A stretch of 64,000 nucleotides of DNA from Pseudomonas californiensis (GCF_021147775.1 NZ_JAGTPK010000005.1:124001-188000), one strand, 5' to 3'; shown: positions 26,092 to 36,721, numbered from the stretch's first letter. The notes: generated by a model not told the origin, from the sequence alone. Numbers and translations: made by a program.

Positions 26092-27282
26092 ATGTTCGAA
26101 CTCGTAGACAACGTCCCGCAAAGCCCGGTAATCAAAGTCATCGGCGTGGGTGGTGGTGGCGGTAACGCTGTCAATCATATGGTCAAGAGCAACATCGAAG
26201 GCGTCGAGTTCATCTGCGCCAACACCGATGCTCAGGCGCTGAAAAACATCGGCGCACGCACCATTCTGCAACTGGGTACTGGCGTGACCAAAGGTCTTGG
26301 CGCCGGTGCGAATCCTGAAGTGGGCCGTCAGGCTGCACTGGAAGATCGTGAGCGCATTGCAGAAGTTCTGCAGGGCACCAACATGGTCTTCATCACCACG
26401 GGCATGGGCGGCGGTACCGGTACTGGTGCTGCACCGATCATTGCTGAAGTGGCCAAGGAAATGGGCATTCTGACGGTTGCAGTCGTGACTCGTCCGTTCC
26501 CGTTCGAAGGCCGCAAGCGTATGCAGATCGCCGATGAAGGCATTCGCATGCTGTCCGAAAGCGTCGACTCGCTGATCACCATTCCCAACGAGAAGCTGCT
26601 GACCATCCTCGGTAAGGACGCCAGCCTGCTGTCGGCTTTTGCCAAGGCTGACGACGTTCTGGCTGGTGCCGTTCGCGGTATCTCCGACATCATCAAGCGT
26701 CCGGGCATGATCAACGTCGACTTCGCTGACGTACGTACCGTGATGAGCGAAATGGGCATGGCGATGATGGGCACCGGCTGCGCCAGCGGTCCTAACCGTG
26801 CACGTGAAGCGACTGAAGCGGCCATCCGCAACCCGCTGCTTGAAGACGTCAACCTGCAGGGCGCACGTGGCATCCTGGTCAACATCACTGCGGGCCCTGA
26901 CCTGTCGCTGGGCGAGTACTCGGACGTGGGTAGCATCATCGAAGCGTTCGCATCCGAGCACGCAATGGTCAAGGTCGGTACTGTTATCGATCCTGACATG
27001 CGCGACGAACTGCACGTTACTGTGGTGGCAACAGGTCTGGGCGCTAAAATCGAGAAGCCTGTGAAGGTGATCGACAATACCCTGCAGACTGCTTCTCAGC
27101 AGGCGCCTTCCCAGCAGGCGGCCCGTCAGGAAGCACCGTCGGTCAACTACCGCGACCTGGATCGTCCTACCGTGATGCGCAATCAGGCACACGCAGGCGC
27201 TACTGCCGCAGCGAAGATGAATCCGAACGATGATCTGGACTACCTGGACATCCCGGCTTTCCTGCGTCGTCAGGCCGATTGA
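26092..27282 (+). CDS. ftsZ: Cell division GTPase FtsZ
   Basis: The 396-residue tubulin-like GTPase polymerises into the Z ring. The GTP-binding signature GMGGGTGTGAAP and the T7 loop region VDFADVRTVMSEMGMAMMG are intact. A Gln/Ala-rich linker (about residues 320-375) leads to the conserved tail LDYLDIPAFLRRQAD, which binds FtsA and ZipA. The 78-bp gap after ftsA is one of the few real spacers in the cluster. The ATG follows GGAAGGAGAG. Confidence 0.98.
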   Translation: MFELVDNVPQSPVIKVIGVGGGGGNAVNHMVKSNIEGVEFICANTDAQALKNIGARTILQLGTGVTKGLGAGANPEVGRQAALEDRERIAEVLQGTNMVFITTGMGGGTGTGAAPIIAEVAKEMGILTVAVVTRPFPFEGRKRMQIADEGIRMLSESVDSLITIPNEKLLTILGKDASLLSAFAKADDVLAGAVRGISDIIKRPGMINVDFADVRTVMSEMGMAMMGTGCASGPNRAREATEAAIRNPLLEDVNLQGARGILVNITAGPDLSLGEYSDVGSIIEAFASEHAMVKVGTVIDPDMRDELHVTVVATGLGAKIEKPVKVIDNTLQTASQQAPSQQAARQEAPSVNYRDLDRPTVMRNQAHAGATAAAKMNPNDDLDYLDIPAFLRRQAD

Positions 27283-27336
27283 TGAAATGTATCAGGGGTA
27301 TTAGGGTGATTGGTGTTCAGCAAAGGCATGGTCTGC

Positions 27337-27342
27337 TATTAT
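27337..27342 (+). promoter_or_regulatory. Candidate extended -10 box for lpxC
   Basis: TATTAT preceded by TGC lies 52 bp before the lpxC start, in the 112-bp ftsZ-lpxC gap. No strong -35 is seen. It would give lpxC its own transcript in addition to read-through from the cluster. Confidence 0.4.
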
Positions 27343-27358
27343 CGCCAGCCTTTGTTGA

Positions 27359-28306
<948 letters not shown>

Positions 28307-28337
28307 GCAAGCTTTACTCTCTTTCCTTTTGTTCTTT

Positions 28338-28366
28338 AAAGGCTGCCCTCGGGTGGCCTTTTTTTA
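28338..28366 (+). terminator. Rho-independent terminator after lpxC
   Basis: AAAGGCTGCC (28338-28347) pairs with GGTGGCCTTT (28352-28361), with two G-T pairs and a CTCG loop, followed by T. It marks the end of the 18-kb dcw cluster. Confidence 0.88.
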
Positions 28367-28484
28367 TGCGGGCTGGAACCGCGCCTGACGTATTACAAAC
28401 GTGATACGCGACGTAGATGCCCTCAAAAAGCGCTGAACGCTTTTCTAGTTGGCCCCCGTAAGATTTCTGCAAATACAAATCTGC

Positions 28485-28512
28485 TTGACGAGGTAGAACG
28501 ATCGTTCTACCT
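28485..28512 (+). promoter_or_regulatory. TetR-type operator: perfect 22-bp palindrome over its promoter
   Basis: The two arms AGGTAGAACGA (28491-28501) and TCGTTCTACCT (28502-28512) are exact reverse complements. A -35-like TTGACG (28485-28490) abuts the palindrome, so the palindrome covers the spacer and -10 region. It ends 8 bp before the regulator start. This is the classic layout of an autorepressed TetR gene. Confidence 0.8.
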
Positions 28513-28520
28513 TGCAGGCC

Positions 28521-29102
28521 ATGACCAAGACAACGACCTCTGATGTACACGACAAAGTGCTCGCGACGGCCGAGCATCTGATCTACCACAACGGCATCCA
28601 CGCGATGGGCATGGACCTGCTGGTGCGTTCGTCAGGGGTCGCACGCAAGAGCATTTATCGCTACTTCACCACCAAGGAAGAGATCGCCGCCCAGGCCCTG
28701 AGCGCGCGGGATATTCGCTGGATGAACTGGTTTCGCACCGAGTCTGACAAGGCTGCAACTGCCGAGGGGCAATTGCTCAACATGTTTACCGTGCTCAAGG
28801 CCTGGTTCGAGTCGGAAGGCTTTTGTGGATGTGCGTTCATCAATACCGCAGGTGAAATCGGCGACCCCTCCAGCCCGGTGCGCCAGATTGCCAGACTGCA
28901 CAAGCAGAAGCTGCTCGACTACATCCTCGAGCGGTGCCAGCAACTGCCCGCACAGGCTCCCGATGCCCTGGCCAAACAGCTGCTGATACTGATCGACGGC
29001 GCCATCACGCTGGCGCGTGTCATGGGCGATTACAGTGCCGCTGACAGCGCTCGCGAGGTCGCCAACGTCCTGCTGCAAAACGCCGTCGTCCCACACCCTT
29101 AA
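28521..29102 (+). CDS. TetR/AcrR-family transcriptional regulator
   Basis: The 193-residue protein has an N-terminal TetR helix-turn-helix (about residues 10-56, MDLLVRSSGVARKSIYRYFTTKEEI). The variable C-terminal ligand domain has a CGCAFINTAGEIGDPSSP segment near 100, seen in regulators of small stress or detoxification genes. The ATG at 28521 gives a normal TetR start; an in-frame TTG at 28512 would lie on the operator. The probable targets are itself and the NTF2-like gene 27 bp downstream. The inducer is unknown. Confidence 0.88.
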   Translation: MTKTTTSDVHDKVLATAEHLIYHNGIHAMGMDLLVRSSGVARKSIYRYFTTKEEIAAQALSARDIRWMNWFRTESDKAATAEGQLLNMFTVLKAWFESEGFCGCAFINTAGEIGDPSSPVRQIARLHKQKLLDYILERCQQLPAQAPDALAKQLLILIDGAITLARVMGDYSAADSAREVANVLLQNAVVPHP

Positions 29103-29129
29103 CGTTCCCTGCCCAAAGGTATTGCCGTT

Positions 29130-29609
29130 ATGACTTCTACCCCAGCAACGCGTCCGCCGCTGCCGCCCTTCACCCGAGAATCAGCTGCCCTCAAGGTCCG
29201 GCTGGCCGAAGACGGCTGGAACAGTCGAGACCCCGAGAAGGTTTCGCTGGCCTATACCCTGGATACGAAATGGCGCAACCGGGCCGAGTTCGTCTGTAAC
29301 CGCGAAGAAGCCAAGGGCTTTCTTGCCCGCAAGTGGGCCAAAGAGCTGGATTATCGTCTGATCAAGGAGCTGTGGGCCTTCACCGATAATCGCATTGCTG
29401 TTCGCTACGCCTATGAATGGCATGACGACTCGGGCAACTGGTTTCGTTCCTACGGCAACGAGAACTGGGAGTTTGACGAGAATGGCCTGATGACCAACCG
29501 TTTCGCCTGCATCAATGACATGCCGATCAAGGAATCCGAGCGTAAATACCACTGGCCGCTGGGCCGTCGCCCTGATGATCACCCAGGGCTCTCTGAACTG
29601 GGTCTCTGA
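29130..29609 (+). CDS. NTF2-like protein (DUF1348 family)
   Basis: The 159-residue protein has the SnoaL/NTF2-like fold: a small alpha+beta barrel with a hydrophobic pocket. Conserved family stretches are [20 protein letters not shown] and [20 protein letters not shown]. No catalytic role is established for the family. It lies 27 bp after the TetR regulator and is probably co-transcribed with it. That suggests an inducible function, perhaps handling a small toxic molecule, which is inference. Confidence 0.82.
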   Translation: MTSTPATRPPLPPFTRESAALKVRLAEDGWNSRDPEKVSLAYTLDTKWRNRAEFVCNREEAKGFLARKWAKELDYRLIKELWAFTDNRIAVRYAYEWHDDSGNWFRSYGNENWEFDENGLMTNRFACINDMPIKESERKYHWPLGRRPDDHPGLSELGL

Positions 29610-29621
29610 AGCACCGCCGAA

Positions 29622-30059
29622 TCAGGGCTGCGCCACACGCCGACGTTGCCCTTCCAGCCACGCCGCAGGGACCTTTGCCAGCAGCGGATCATCCTCGACC
29701 AGATAGCGCCAATGCTCGCCAGCATCGTTCGAGTACACCAGCAGATACGGGCTTGGCGTGGCATCGGGCAAAATCGCTGCCAGCCAGATTTCGCGGTCAT
29801 TGACCACATAGCTGCTGACCAGCGAAGACAATTCGGCAGGCAAGCTCACTTTGTGCCACTGGCTGCCATCGGTCGAGCGCAACAGCGTCTGTTCGATGGA
29901 GCCGGTCAACCACCAGCCTCCTGATGCGGACTGCCCCAGTTCCTGCCGCCCCGAAGGATGGCCAGGGCAACAAGCGGCTGGCTGTTGAACAGAATCTGGT
30001 GGAGCACCTACCGACTGCGATGGGAGGCGCAGGTTACGCCAGCCACATTGCAGCGGCAT
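29622..30059 (-). CDS. Unrecognised ORF with a BNR-like C-terminal half; possible remnant
   Basis: I do not recognise this 145-residue ORF. The C-terminal 95 residues look protein-like, with SIEQTLLRSTDGSQWHKV and LLVYSNDAGEHWRYL resembling BNR/sialidase-type propeller blades. The N-terminal 50 residues are Gln/Pro/Cys-rich, and there is no signal peptide or clear ribosome-binding site. It may therefore be the 3' end of a larger decayed gene. It converges on the DUF1348 gene with only 12 bp between them. It lies downstream of dciA on the same strand. Confidence 0.4.
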   Translation of the reverse strand: MPLQCGWRNLRLPSQSVGAPPDSVQQPAACCPGHPSGRQELGQSASGGWWLTGSIEQTLLRSTDGSQWHKVSLPAELSSLVSSYVVNDREIWLAAILPDATPSPYLLVYSNDAGEHWRYLVEDDPLLAKVPAAWLEGQRRRVAQP

Positions 30060-30128
30060 AGTCAGTACCGTTCAGGGTTCGGCAGGTGAATGGCTGGCTC
30101 TTTTGCATCGGGTCGTTTGCGATCCGGC

Positions 30129-30584
30129 CTAGCGTTTGTCCTTGGCGTGGCTGGCGAGGCGCTCCAGTGCTGCACGCAGCTTTGGGTCGCTGATGCCTTC
30201 GGCTGTGGCCTGAATGTTCTCGGCGGCGGCCATCGACAGGTCGATGGTATGGGTGGCCGCGCCGCGCGGCGCGTCTGGCGGTTGCACCTTGAACACGATG
30301 CGCGTCAGGTTGATGAATTCATCAAAGGTGAGCAATTGTCGGTGCAGGCGCTTCTGCTGATAGCGCAGGCGAGTGGCCCAGTGACCGTCGGTCACGATCA
30401 GCAGCAGACTGCCTTCGCGCCATGAGGCTACACGGCAGTGTTCGCGAGCAGCAGGCTGTAGCTGGCTTTCAAGCAGGCGCTGGAGGTGGCTCAGGCGTTC
30501 GGCGTGACGAAAGATAGCCTTCAAAGGCTTGGCTTCGCGCAGCAGGACCGACGGTGCGCGAGCATTCAATGGGCGAAAGGCCAT
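30129..30584 (-). CDS. dciA: DciA-like protein (DUF721)
   Basis: The 151-residue DUF721 protein is probably DciA, which loads the replicative helicase DnaB in bacteria that lack DnaC/DnaI. The N-terminal KH-like part runs to about residue 100 and includes EHCRVASWREGSLLLIVTDGHWATRLRY, the family core. A flexible tail follows. It lies just upstream of and divergent from secA, the pseudomonad location as I recall it. The link to helicase loading comes from family knowledge, not from this sequence. Confidence 0.85.
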   Translation of the reverse strand: MAFRPLNARAPSVLLREAKPLKAIFRHAERLSHLQRLLESQLQPAAREHCRVASWREGSLLLIVTDGHWATRLRYQQKRLHRQLLTFDEFINLTRIVFKVQPPDAPRGAATHTIDLSMAAAENIQATAEGISDPKLRAALERLASHAKDKR

Positions 30585-30801
30585 GAGGTAGCTGCCAGAG
30601 TAACAAGGCGGTTATCTTAACAGAAAGCGCTCAAGCGGCTGCTTTCGGAGGCGTTTCCGTGCTTTCATATGCAAATCAATGAGTAACTTCCCCTCCTGAT
30701 GGGTTGAAGTGCTTGAAAATGGCCCCATTGTAAATCTGCCCCGTCACAGCGCTGTGCCAGCATCGTGGAATAACGCCACTTTCCTCACCATCGTTTCCGG
30801 G

Positions 30802-30807
30802 TAGAAT
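30802..30807 (+). promoter_or_regulatory. Candidate -10 box for secA
   Basis: TAGAAT lies 83 bp before the secA start in the 306-bp divergent gap 30585-30890. No good -35 is found. The same gap holds a perfect 12-bp palindrome, CACAGCGCTGTG, at 30745-30756, of unknown meaning. No small gene is evident. Confidence 0.3.
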
Positions 30808-30890
30808 GCTCGTTCGCATGCAGCCATCAGCGCTGCACGGGCGACTCACGGGGCCGCCCTCCATTCCTATGTGTGGAAGATCCTGTCGAT

Positions 30891-33629
30891 ATGTTTGCGC
30901 CTTTGTTGAAAAAACTTTTTGGAAGCAAGAACGAGCGTGAAGTCAAACGCATGCTCAAGACGGTACAGATCGTCAATGCCTTCGAAGAGCAAATGGTGGC
31001 CCTTTCGGACGAGCAATTGCGCGCCAAGACCGAAGAGTTCAAGGCCCGCATAGCCAAAGGCGAGACCCTCGATCAACTGCTTCCTGAAGCTTTCGCCGTC
31101 GCTCGCGAGGCGGGCAAGCGCGTCATGGGCATGCGTCACTTCGACGTCCAGTTGATCGGCGGCATGACCCTGCACGAAGGTCAGATCGCGGAAATGCGTA
31201 CCGGTGAGGGCAAGACCCTTGTCGGCACCCTGGCGGTGTACCTCAATGCCCTGTCCGGCAAAGGCGTTCACGTGGTTACCGTGAACGACTACCTGGCTCG
31301 CCGCGATGCGAACTGGATGCGTCCGCTGTATGAATTCCTCGGTCTGTCCGTAGGGATCGTCACGCCATTCCAGCCGCCGGAAGAAAAGCGCGCAGCGTAT
31401 GCCGCCGACATCACTTACGGCACCAACAACGAATACGGTTTCGATTACCTGCGCGACAACATGGCGTTCAGCATGGACGACAAGTTCCAGCGTGAACTCA
31501 ATTTCGCCGTGATCGACGAAGTCGACTCCATCCTGATCGACGAAGCGCGTACGCCGCTGATCATCTCCGGCCAGGCCGAAGACAGCTCCAAGCTGTACAC
31601 CGAAATCAACCTGCTGATCCCCAAGCTCGAGCAGCACATCGAGGAAGTGGAAGGCGAAGTCACCAAGGCGGGCCACTTCACTGTTGACGAGAAGACCCGT
31701 CAGGTCGAGCTTAATGAAGCCGGTCACCAGTTCATCGAAGAAATGCTCACCGAGGTCGGCCTGCTGGCTGAAGGCGAAAGCTTGTACTCGGCGCATAATC
31801 TCGGTCTGCTGACCCACGTTTATGCGGGTCTGCGTGCGCACAAGCTGTTCAACCGCAACGTTGAATACATCGTTCAGGACGGCCAGGTTCTGCTGGTCGA
31901 CGAGCACACCGGTCGTACCATGCCGGGTCGCCGCCTTTCCGAAGGCCTGCACCAGGCGATCGAGGCCAAGGAGCACCTGAACATTCAGGCCGAAAGCCAG
32001 ACTCTGGCATCGACCACGTTCCAGAATTACTTCCGTCTGTACAACAAGCTGTCCGGCATGACGGGTACCGCGGACACTGAAGCGTTCGAGTTCCACCAGA
32101 TCTACAGCCTGGCTGTGATGGTCATCCCGCCGAACAAGGCGCTGGCACGTAAAGACTTCAACGACCTCGTCTACCTGACGGCGGAAGAGAAGTACGCTGC
32201 CATCGTGACCGACATCAAGGCATGCCTGGCGGAAAACCGTCCGGTACTGGTGGGTACCGCGACGATTGAAACGTCCGAGCACATGTCGCGTCTGCTCAAC
32301 AGCGAAGGCATCGAGCACAAGGTACTGAACGCCAAATTCCACGAGAAGGAAGCGGAAATCATCGCGCAGGCCGGCCGTCCGGGGGCGCTGACCATCGCCA
32401 CCAACATGGCCGGTCGTGGTACTGACATCCTGCTGGGCGGCAACTGGGAAGTTGAAGTTGCCAACCTGGAAGATCCGACCCCTGAGCAGATTGCACAGAT
32501 CAAGGCCGACTGGCAGAAACGCCATCAGCAAGTAATCGAGGCGGGCGGCCTGCACGTGATCGCGTCCGAACGTCACGAATCGCGTCGTATCGACAACCAG
32601 CTTCGCGGTCGCGCCGGTCGTCAGGGTGACACCGGCTCCAGCCGTTTCTACCTGTCGCTTGAAGACAGTCTGATGCGCATCTTCGCTTCCGACCGCGTGA
32701 AGAACTTCATGAAAGCGCTGGGCATGCAGTCCGGCGAGGCGATCGAGCACCGTATGGTGACCAATGCCATCGAAAAAGCACAACGCAAGGTAGAAGGCCG
32801 CAACTTCGACATCCGCAAGCAATTGCTGGAGTTCGACGACGTGGCCAACGAGCAGCGTAAAGTGATCTACCACATGCGCAACAGCCTGCTGGCTGCTGCC
32901 AACATTGGTGACACCATCGCTGATTTCCGCGAAGAAGTGCTCAACAACCTGATCAACCAGCACATCCCGCCGCAATCATTGCCAGAGCAGTGGGACGTCG
33001 CGGGTCTGGAAGCTGCGTTGAACACCGATTTCGCCGTCAAACTGCCGATTCAGCAGTGGCTCGACGAAGACGACAGCCTGCACGAAGACAGCCTGCGCGA
33101 GAAGATCATGGCGCAGCTGCTCGTCGCGTATAACGAGAAGGAAGACCAGGCCAGCGCCGAGGCACTTCGCTCGTTCGAGAAGCAGATCCTGCTGCGCGTT
33201 CTGGACGATCTGTGGAAAGACCACCTGTCGACCATGGACCACCTGCGTCACGGTATCCACCTGCGCGGCTACGCTCAGAAGAACCCGAAGCAGGAATACA
33301 AGCGCGAGTCGTTCACTCTGTTCCAGGAGCTGCTGGATTCGATCAAGCGCGACACTATCCGTGTCCTGTCGCATGTTCAGGTCCGCCGCGAAGACCCTGA
33401 AGAAGAAGAGGCGCGCCTGCGTCAGGAAGCCGAGGAACTGGCCAAGCGCATGCAGTTCGAACACGCGCCTGCCCCAGGTATCGATCAGCCTGCGCTTGTC
33501 GAAGAAGAAGGCGAAGTCGTTGCCGTTGCTTCTGAACCGGTTCGCAATGACCAGAAACTGGGTCGAAACGAGTTGTGCTGGTGTGGTTCGGGTAAAAAAT
33601 TCAAGCACTGTCACGGCCAGATCAACTAA
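30891..33629 (+). CDS. secA: Preprotein translocase motor ATPase SecA
   Basis: The 912-residue ATPase drives proteins through SecYEG. Walker A is [13 protein letters not shown] (near residue 105). The DEAD-like box is [20 protein letters not shown]. The second nucleotide-binding fold has [19 protein letters not shown]. The C-terminal zinc-binding tail [15 protein letters not shown], which contacts SecB and phospholipid, is complete. I chose the ATG at 30891 ([17 protein letters not shown]) over an upstream in-frame start. Single gene ending at a strong terminator. Confidence 0.98.
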   Translation: MFAPLLKKLFGSKNEREVKRMLKTVQIVNAFEEQMVALSDEQLRAKTEEFKARIAKGETLDQLLPEAFAVAREAGKRVMGMRHFDVQLIGGMTLHEGQIAEMRTGEGKTLVGTLAVYLNALSGKGVHVVTVNDYLARRDANWMRPLYEFLGLSVGIVTPFQPPEEKRAAYAADITYGTNNEYGFDYLRDNMAFSMDDKFQRELNFAVIDEVDSILIDEARTPLIISGQAEDSSKLYTEINLLIPKLEQHIEEVEGEVTKAGHFTVDEKTRQVELNEAGHQFIEEMLTEVGLLAEGESLYSAHNLGLLTHVYAGLRAHKLFNRNVEYIVQDGQVLLVDEHTGRTMPGRRLSEGLHQAIEAKEHLNIQAESQTLASTTFQNYFRLYNKLSGMTGTADTEAFEFHQIYSLAVMVIPPNKALARKDFNDLVYLTAEEKYAAIVTDIKACLAENRPVLVGTATIETSEHMSRLLNSEGIEHKVLNAKFHEKEAEIIAQAGRPGALTIATNMAGRGTDILLGGNWEVEVANLEDPTPEQIAQIKADWQKRHQQVIEAGGLHVIASERHESRRIDNQLRGRAGRQGDTGSSRFYLSLEDSLMRIFASDRVKNFMKALGMQSGEAIEHRMVTNAIEKAQRKVEGRNFDIRKQLLEFDDVANEQRKVIYHMRNSLLAAANIGDTIADFREEVLNNLINQHIPPQSLPEQWDVAGLEAALNTDFAVKLPIQQWLDEDDSLHEDSLREKIMAQLLVAYNEKEDQASAEALRSFEKQILLRVLDDLWKDHLSTMDHLRHGIHLRGYAQKNPKQEYKRESFTLFQELLDSIKRDTIRVLSHVQVRREDPEEEEARLRQEAEELAKRMQFEHAPAPGIDQPALVEEEGEVVAVASEPVRNDQKLGRNELCWCGSGKKFKHCHGQIN

Positions 33630-33649
33630 GGCCCTGATGCTGTAATACC

Positions 33650-33685
33650 GCGCCGCGACCGGCTTGCCCGTCGCGGCGTTTTTTC
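33650..33685 (+). terminator. Rho-independent terminator after secA
   Basis: CGCCGCGAC (33651-33659) and GTCGCGGCG (33670-33678) form a perfect 9-bp stem with a 10-nt loop, followed by six T. Confidence 0.92.
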
Positions 33686-33738
33686 ATTGATAGCCGTACC
33701 GATGTGGACGGCACGTACACTCCTTGAGGAGCACCCCG

Positions 33739-34956
33739 ATGGCTGTTGGTCTTGGTCCTTTGCCTGCGCTGCACCCGGTTCCCGGCTTTGAACTTGGCAT
33801 TTCGTCTGCCGGCATCAAGCGCCCGGGACGCAAGGACGTCGTTGTCATGCGCTGCGCCGAAGGTTCCAGCGTTGCCGGTGTGTTCACGCTGAATGCGTTC
33901 TGTGCCGCCCCGGTCATTCTGGCCAGGCAGCGCGTTCAGGGCACTGTGCGTTGTCTGTTGACCAACACCGGCAATGCCAATGCTGGCACCGGTGAGCCAG
34001 GTCTCGCAGCCGCCCGCCGTACCTGTGAGGCGCTCGCGCAGTTGACCGGCGTTGATGCGTCTGCCGTGCTGCCTTACTCCACGGGTGTCATTGGCGAGCC
34101 ATTGCCGGTGGAAAAAATCGAAGGCGCCTTGCAAGCCGCCCTTGACGACCTGTCTGTGGATAACTGGGCTGCCGCAGCAACCGGCATCATGACCACCGAC
34201 ACGTTGCCAAAAGGTGCCAGCCGCCAGTTCCAGCACGACGGCGTGACCGTTACAGTCACCGGCATCAGCAAGGGCGCGGGCATGATCAGGCCGAACATGG
34301 CGACCATGCTCGGCTATATCGCGACTGACGCCAAAGTATCGCAGAGCGTGTTGCAGGACCTGATCCGCGACGGTGCCAACAAGTCGTTCAACCGCATCAC
34401 CATCGATGGCGACACCTCGACCAATGACTGCTGCATGCTGATTGCGACCGGTCAGGCCAATGTGCCAGAAATCACCGAGGCCAAAGGCCCGTTGTTTGAT
34501 GCGTTGAAAAAGGCCGTGTTCGAGGTCTGCATGGACGTCGCCCAAGCCATCGTGCGTGACGGCGAAGGCGCAACCAAGTTCGTGACTGTGCAGGTCAACG
34601 GCGGAGGCAATCACCAGGAGTGTCTGGACGTTGGTTACGCGGTTGCCCATTCTCCGCTGATCAAGACCGCGCTGTTTGCGTCCGATCCTAACTGGGGCCG
34701 CATTCTGGCCGCCGTGGGTCGTGCCGGGGTGCCGGATCTGGATGTGAGCAAGATCGACGTGTTTCTGGGCAGCGTGTGCATCGCCAGCCAAGGCTGCCGT
34801 GCGACAACCTACACCGAAGAGCAGGGCTCGGCGGTAATGGCTGAAGAAGAGATCACCATTCGTATCGAGCTGGGCCGCGGTCAGTGCAGCGAAACGATCT
34901 GGACTACCGACCTGTCCCATGAATACGTAAAAATCAACGCGGAATATCGCACCTGA
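33739..34956 (+). CDS. argJ: Bifunctional ornithine acetyltransferase / N-acetylglutamate synthase
   Basis: The 405-residue enzyme recycles the acetyl group in arginine synthesis, moving it from N-acetylornithine to glutamate. It self-cleaves into alpha and beta chains at the conserved Ala-Thr in [15 protein letters not shown], and that Thr is the nucleophile. KGAGMI just before it is also conserved. The start at 33739 follows a TGAGGAG site and gives [20 protein letters not shown]. Located between secA and a GST gene. Confidence 0.96.
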   Translation: MAVGLGPLPALHPVPGFELGISSAGIKRPGRKDVVVMRCAEGSSVAGVFTLNAFCAAPVILARQRVQGTVRCLLTNTGNANAGTGEPGLAAARRTCEALAQLTGVDASAVLPYSTGVIGEPLPVEKIEGALQAALDDLSVDNWAAAATGIMTTDTLPKGASRQFQHDGVTVTVTGISKGAGMIRPNMATMLGYIATDAKVSQSVLQDLIRDGANKSFNRITIDGDTSTNDCCMLIATGQANVPEITEAKGPLFDALKKAVFEVCMDVAQAIVRDGEGATKFVTVQVNGGGNHQECLDVGYAVAHSPLIKTALFASDPNWGRILAAVGRAGVPDLDVSKIDVFLGSVCIASQGCRATTYTEEQGSAVMAEEEITIRIELGRGQCSETIWTTDLSHEYVKINAEYRT

Positions 34957-35013
34957 TCCACCCTCCGGCGCGGGAGCGACTTGCCCTTGCGCCGGACTCA
35001 ATGGAGTTGAACC

Positions 35014-35640
35014 ATGAGCCTGCACCTTGTAATTGGTGACAAACGTTACTCCTCCTGGTCGCTGCGCCCCTGGCTGGTGCTGGAGATGACTGGCGCATCG
35101 TTCACCGATCAGGTGATCCGCCTCAATCAGCCGGACAGCCGTGAGAACATTCTCAAGTATTCGCCCACCGGCAAGGTCCCGGCGCTTCAGTGCGAGCACG
35201 GCACCATCATCGACTCTCTGGCGATTTGTGAGTATCTGGTCGAGTGCTTTCCTGATGTCGCCTTGTGGCCGCGTGATATTGCTGCTCGCGCCCAAGCGCG
35301 TTCCGCCTGTGCGCAGATGCACAGCGGCTTCATGAGCCTGCGTTCGAACATGCCCATGGACCTGCGCCACGATCAGGCGCTTGAGGTGATCCCGGTCGAT
35401 ACCCAGCACGATATCGATCGCATCGTTGCGCTGTGGGCTGAATGCCGCGCTGTCGCCACGGAGAAAGGGCCGTTTCTGTTCGGCGAGCCGAGCATTGCCG
35501 ATGCGTTCTTTGCGCCGGTTGCGATTCGTCTGCGCACCTACCGCGTGGCGCTGCCTGCCGAAGCGCTGGCCTATATCGAAGCCATTTACCAATGGCCTGC
35601 TTTCCAGCGCTGGCAGCAGGCAGGGTTAGAGGAGTCCTGA
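35014..35640 (+). CDS. Glutathione S-transferase family protein
   Basis: The 208-residue protein has the N-terminal thioredoxin-like domain with a YSSWSLRPWLVLEMTG start and SPTGKVPALQCEHGTIIDSLAICEYL, the glutathione-binding region. An all-helical C-terminal domain follows. A conserved Ser in the SSWS segment near residue 12 would be the catalytic residue in zeta/beta-like classes. Substrate is unknown. It starts after an ATGGAG site and ends three bases before the Nudix-ThiE gene, so the two are probably co-translated. Confidence 0.88.
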   Translation: MSLHLVIGDKRYSSWSLRPWLVLEMTGASFTDQVIRLNQPDSRENILKYSPTGKVPALQCEHGTIIDSLAICEYLVECFPDVALWPRDIAARAQARSACAQMHSGFMSLRSNMPMDLRHDQALEVIPVDTQHDIDRIVALWAECRAVATEKGPFLFGEPSIADAFFAPVAIRLRTYRVALPAEALAYIEAIYQWPAFQRWQQAGLEES

Positions 35641-35642
35641 TT

Positions 35643-36593
35643 GTGAAACGAGTCCACGTGGCCGCAGCCGTCATTCGTGGCGCGGACGGCAAGATCCTGA
35701 TTGCCAAGCGTGCAGACAGCCAGCATCAAGGCGGCCTGTGGGAGTTTCCCGGTGGCAAGGTCGAAGCCGGGGAAACCGTTCAGGTCGCTTTGGCGCGAGA
35801 ACTGCGCGAAGAGCTCGGCATTGAAGTGTTCGCTGCACGCCCGCTGATCAAGGTTCAGCATGACTATCCCGACAAACAGGTGCTGCTCGATGTGTGGGAA
35901 GTGTCCGAGTTTACCGGTGAGCCTCACGGTGCCGAGGGTCAGCCTCTGGCATGGGTGAGTGCTCGCGAACTGGCTGATTACGATTTCCCCGAAGCCAACA
36001 AGCCGATCGTTGCCGCTGCGCGTCTGCCCGGCGAGTACCTGATCACGCCTGAAGGCCTGGATAACATTGAGCTGCTGCGTGGCGTGCAAAAAGCCATAGC
36101 GGGCGGGATCAAACTGGTTCAGTTGCGTACGCCAGGTGGTTATGACCCGAAATATCGTGATCTGGCGGTCGATGCCGCCGGGTTATGCGCGGGCAAGGCC
36201 CAACTGATGCTCAAAGGCCCTCTGGAGTGGCTGGGTGACTTCCCGTCAGCCGGGTGGCACCTCACGGCTGCGCAACTGCGCAAGTACGCCAGCCGCGGAC
36301 GTCCGTTCCCTGCAGAGCGTTGGCTGGCGGCTTCCTGCCACAACGCCGAAGAGCTCGCGCTGGCGGAGCAGATGGGCGTTGATTTCGTCACCCTGTCACC
36401 CGTTCAGCCGACCCTGACCCATCCGGATGCTCAGCCGCTTGGCTGGGAGCAGGCAGCCCGATTGATTGCAGGCTTCAGCAAGCCGGTGTTCCTGTTGGGT
36501 GGTGTAGGGCCTGAGCAACGTCAGCAGGCCTGGGACAATGGTGCGCAGGGCGTAGCCGGTATCCGCGCGTTCTGGCCTGAACAGCTGGACTGA
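35643..36593 (+). CDS. mutT: Nudix hydrolase (MutT-type) fused to a ThiE/TenI-like domain
   Basis: The 316-residue protein joins two domains. Residues about 1-130 are a MutT Nudix domain with the full box GKVEAGETVQVALARELREELG, expected to hydrolyse 8-oxo-dGTP and prevent A:T to C:G transversions. Residues about 135-316 are a ThiE-like TIM barrel. Several usual ThiE residues are changed there: QLRTP instead of QLRxK, and AASCHN in place of the ST-H signature. Thiamine phosphate synthesis is therefore doubtful. Start is GTG at 35643. Confidence 0.88.
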   Translation: MKRVHVAAAVIRGADGKILIAKRADSQHQGGLWEFPGGKVEAGETVQVALARELREELGIEVFAARPLIKVQHDYPDKQVLLDVWEVSEFTGEPHGAEGQPLAWVSARELADYDFPEANKPIVAAARLPGEYLITPEGLDNIELLRGVQKAIAGGIKLVQLRTPGGYDPKYRDLAVDAAGLCAGKAQLMLKGPLEWLGDFPSAGWHLTAAQLRKYASRGRPFPAERWLAASCHNAEELALAEQMGVDFVTLSPVQPTLTHPDAQPLGWEQAARLIAGFSKPVFLLGGVGPEQRQQAWDNGAQGVAGIRAFWPEQLD

Positions 36594-36646
36594 GTATCGA
36601 GGCTGGCTCGCGAACAGGTCGTGGTATTCATCGAACATATCCAGCC

Positions 36647-36677
36647 CGAAAGGCGCCAGAACAATCAGCGCCTTTCG
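36647..36677. terminator. Perfect inverted repeat between convergent genes, possible terminator
   Basis: CGAAAGGCGC (36647-36656) and GCGCCTTTCG (36668-36677) are exact inverted repeats with an 11-nt loop, in the 128-bp gap between two converging genes. There is no T-run on either side, so it is not a canonical intrinsic terminator. Confidence 0.45.
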
Positions 36678-36721
36678 ACAAACCATAGCGATCCAGACCC
36701 TTCAGCCAGCCTTCGCAACAC

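Noticed and set aside
30745..30756. CACAGCGCTGTG palindrome upstream of secA as an operator
   Set aside because: A 12-bp palindrome can occur by chance in GC-rich DNA and it matches no known site for secA.
30867..32975. 702-codon open frame antisense to secA
   Set aside because: It lies wholly opposite a highly conserved gene, has no family motif and no ribosome-binding site. Long antisense frames are common in GC-rich coding DNA.
33622..35592. 656-codon open frame antisense to argJ and the GST gene
   Set aside because: It crosses two real genes and the secA terminator region. Its composition (His/Gln/Arg-rich) is that of a mirror frame.
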